DNA from: Planctomycetota bacterium
GTDB taxonomy: Bacteria > Planctomycetota > SZUA-567 > H5-PLA8
Length of the DNA: 61,682 nucleotides
Assembly: GCA_016200135.1 (NCBI GenBank)
Contig: JACQFI010000104.1
Coordinates: 1 to 61,682, forward strand
Direction: 5' to 3'
The position numbers and the translations under genes are program-made. How positions within the stretch are numbered: position 1 is the stretch's first letter; each line of letters opens with the position of its first letter. The notes beneath the pieces were generated by a model. That model was given only the letters and a program-made list of their open reading frames with translations. It searched no databases and was not told the origin of the DNA. Below, piece after piece: positions 61,549-61,682 of the stretch.

Positions 61549-61682
61549 TCAGGGCTTCACGCCTTTGAGCGCGTCCAACTGCTGCTTGGCCCAGGCGGGC
61601 TCGGGCTTAAAGACGAAGCGCACGCGCGTCCAGGCGTGCTCGCCGTTCACGGCCACAAAGGCGATATGCCCGCCCGCCGCGG
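61549..61682 (-). CDS. Truncated gene at the window edge
   Basis: Only the last 43 codons are present. The frame reads HIAFVAVNGEHAWTRVRFVF and ends LDALKGVKP before the stop at 61549-61551. GC-rich codon use and an open frame to the edge support a real gene. It is too short to identify. Bases 61302-61548 between it and the previous gene show nothing I can name. Confidence 0.5.
   Translation of the reverse strand, partial: AAGGHIAFVAVNGEHAWTRVRFVFKPEPAWAKQQLDALKGVKP

Overview
The window is GC-rich bacterial chromosome. Genes are closely packed and most have clear AGGAG-type ribosome binding sites. No rRNA or other phylogenetic marker is present, so the assignment rests on gene content. It contains two sulfatases, a GH51 arabinofuranosidase, a DUF4091-type secreted glycosidase, xylose-isomerase-like TIM barrels, Gfo/Idh/MocA oxidoreductases, a PQQ-like secreted propeller, a MucR/HEAR protein and three copies of a small two-helix membrane protein. 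I associate that membrane family with Planctomycetes and relatives. A planctomycete or PVC-like organism, or another glycan-degrading uncultured lineage, is my best inference (moderate confidence).

Region 1 (1-4630) is a compact type II-C CRISPR-Cas locus. It has the end of an array, then cas2, cas1 and a 1018-residue cas9 on the minus strand. A tracrRNA is encoded divergently from cas9 on the plus strand, with promoter, anti-repeat and terminator all visible. Repeat orientation, the tracrRNA and a terminator antisense to the end of cas2 all indicate that the array is transcribed on the plus strand, toward the cas genes. The array trailer also carries a second anti-repeat that can fold onto the last repeat.

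Region 2 (4630-10240) is an accessory island. It holds a ParA-like ATPase translationally coupled to an unrecognised 163-residue protein, small orphan genes (a zinc ribbon and two members of a DVEDLL family), two similar gene-end relics, an orphan DDE/integrase-core-like ORF, and a MucR-finger protein with seven alternating HEAR-like repeats.

Region 3 (10640-19765) is an Rhs/YD-repeat locus. A secreted partner protein precedes a 2022-residue YD-repeat protein with an AT-rich HExxH metallopeptidase-like tip. It is followed by a small membrane protein, a displaced Rhs C-terminal cassette with a different metallopeptidase-like tip, and another small membrane protein on the other strand. The region ends at the 3' half of a tRNA-Arg gene, which looks like an attachment-site scar.

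Region 4 (19945-48415) is mainly carbohydrate and small-acid metabolism. It contains a secreted glycosidase-like protein, a DUF485/ActP-type symporter pair, a response regulator, secreted proteins and a HAD phosphatase. A tight six-gene minus-strand run follows: two epimerase-type TIM barrels, a zinc alcohol dehydrogenase, a UPF0261 protein, a creatininase-family hydrolase and a GlcD-type FAD oxidase. Then come two sulfatases, GH51, one DeoR and two AraC-type regulators, and a Gfo/Idh-aldo/keto reductase fusion.

Region 5 (48440-61682) is mixed: an RlmJ-like protein, a macrodomain protein, a PEBP lipoprotein, a ParB-like protein, an MBL hydrolase, an oxidoreductase, four tandem paralogous membrane proteins, an aminotransferase, Hsp20, a SpoIIAA-like protein and a large toroid-type protein. 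A truncated gene lies at the right edge. Two copies of a dispersed palindromic repeat (about 40830 and 52180) and one REP-like hairpin pair lie between genes.
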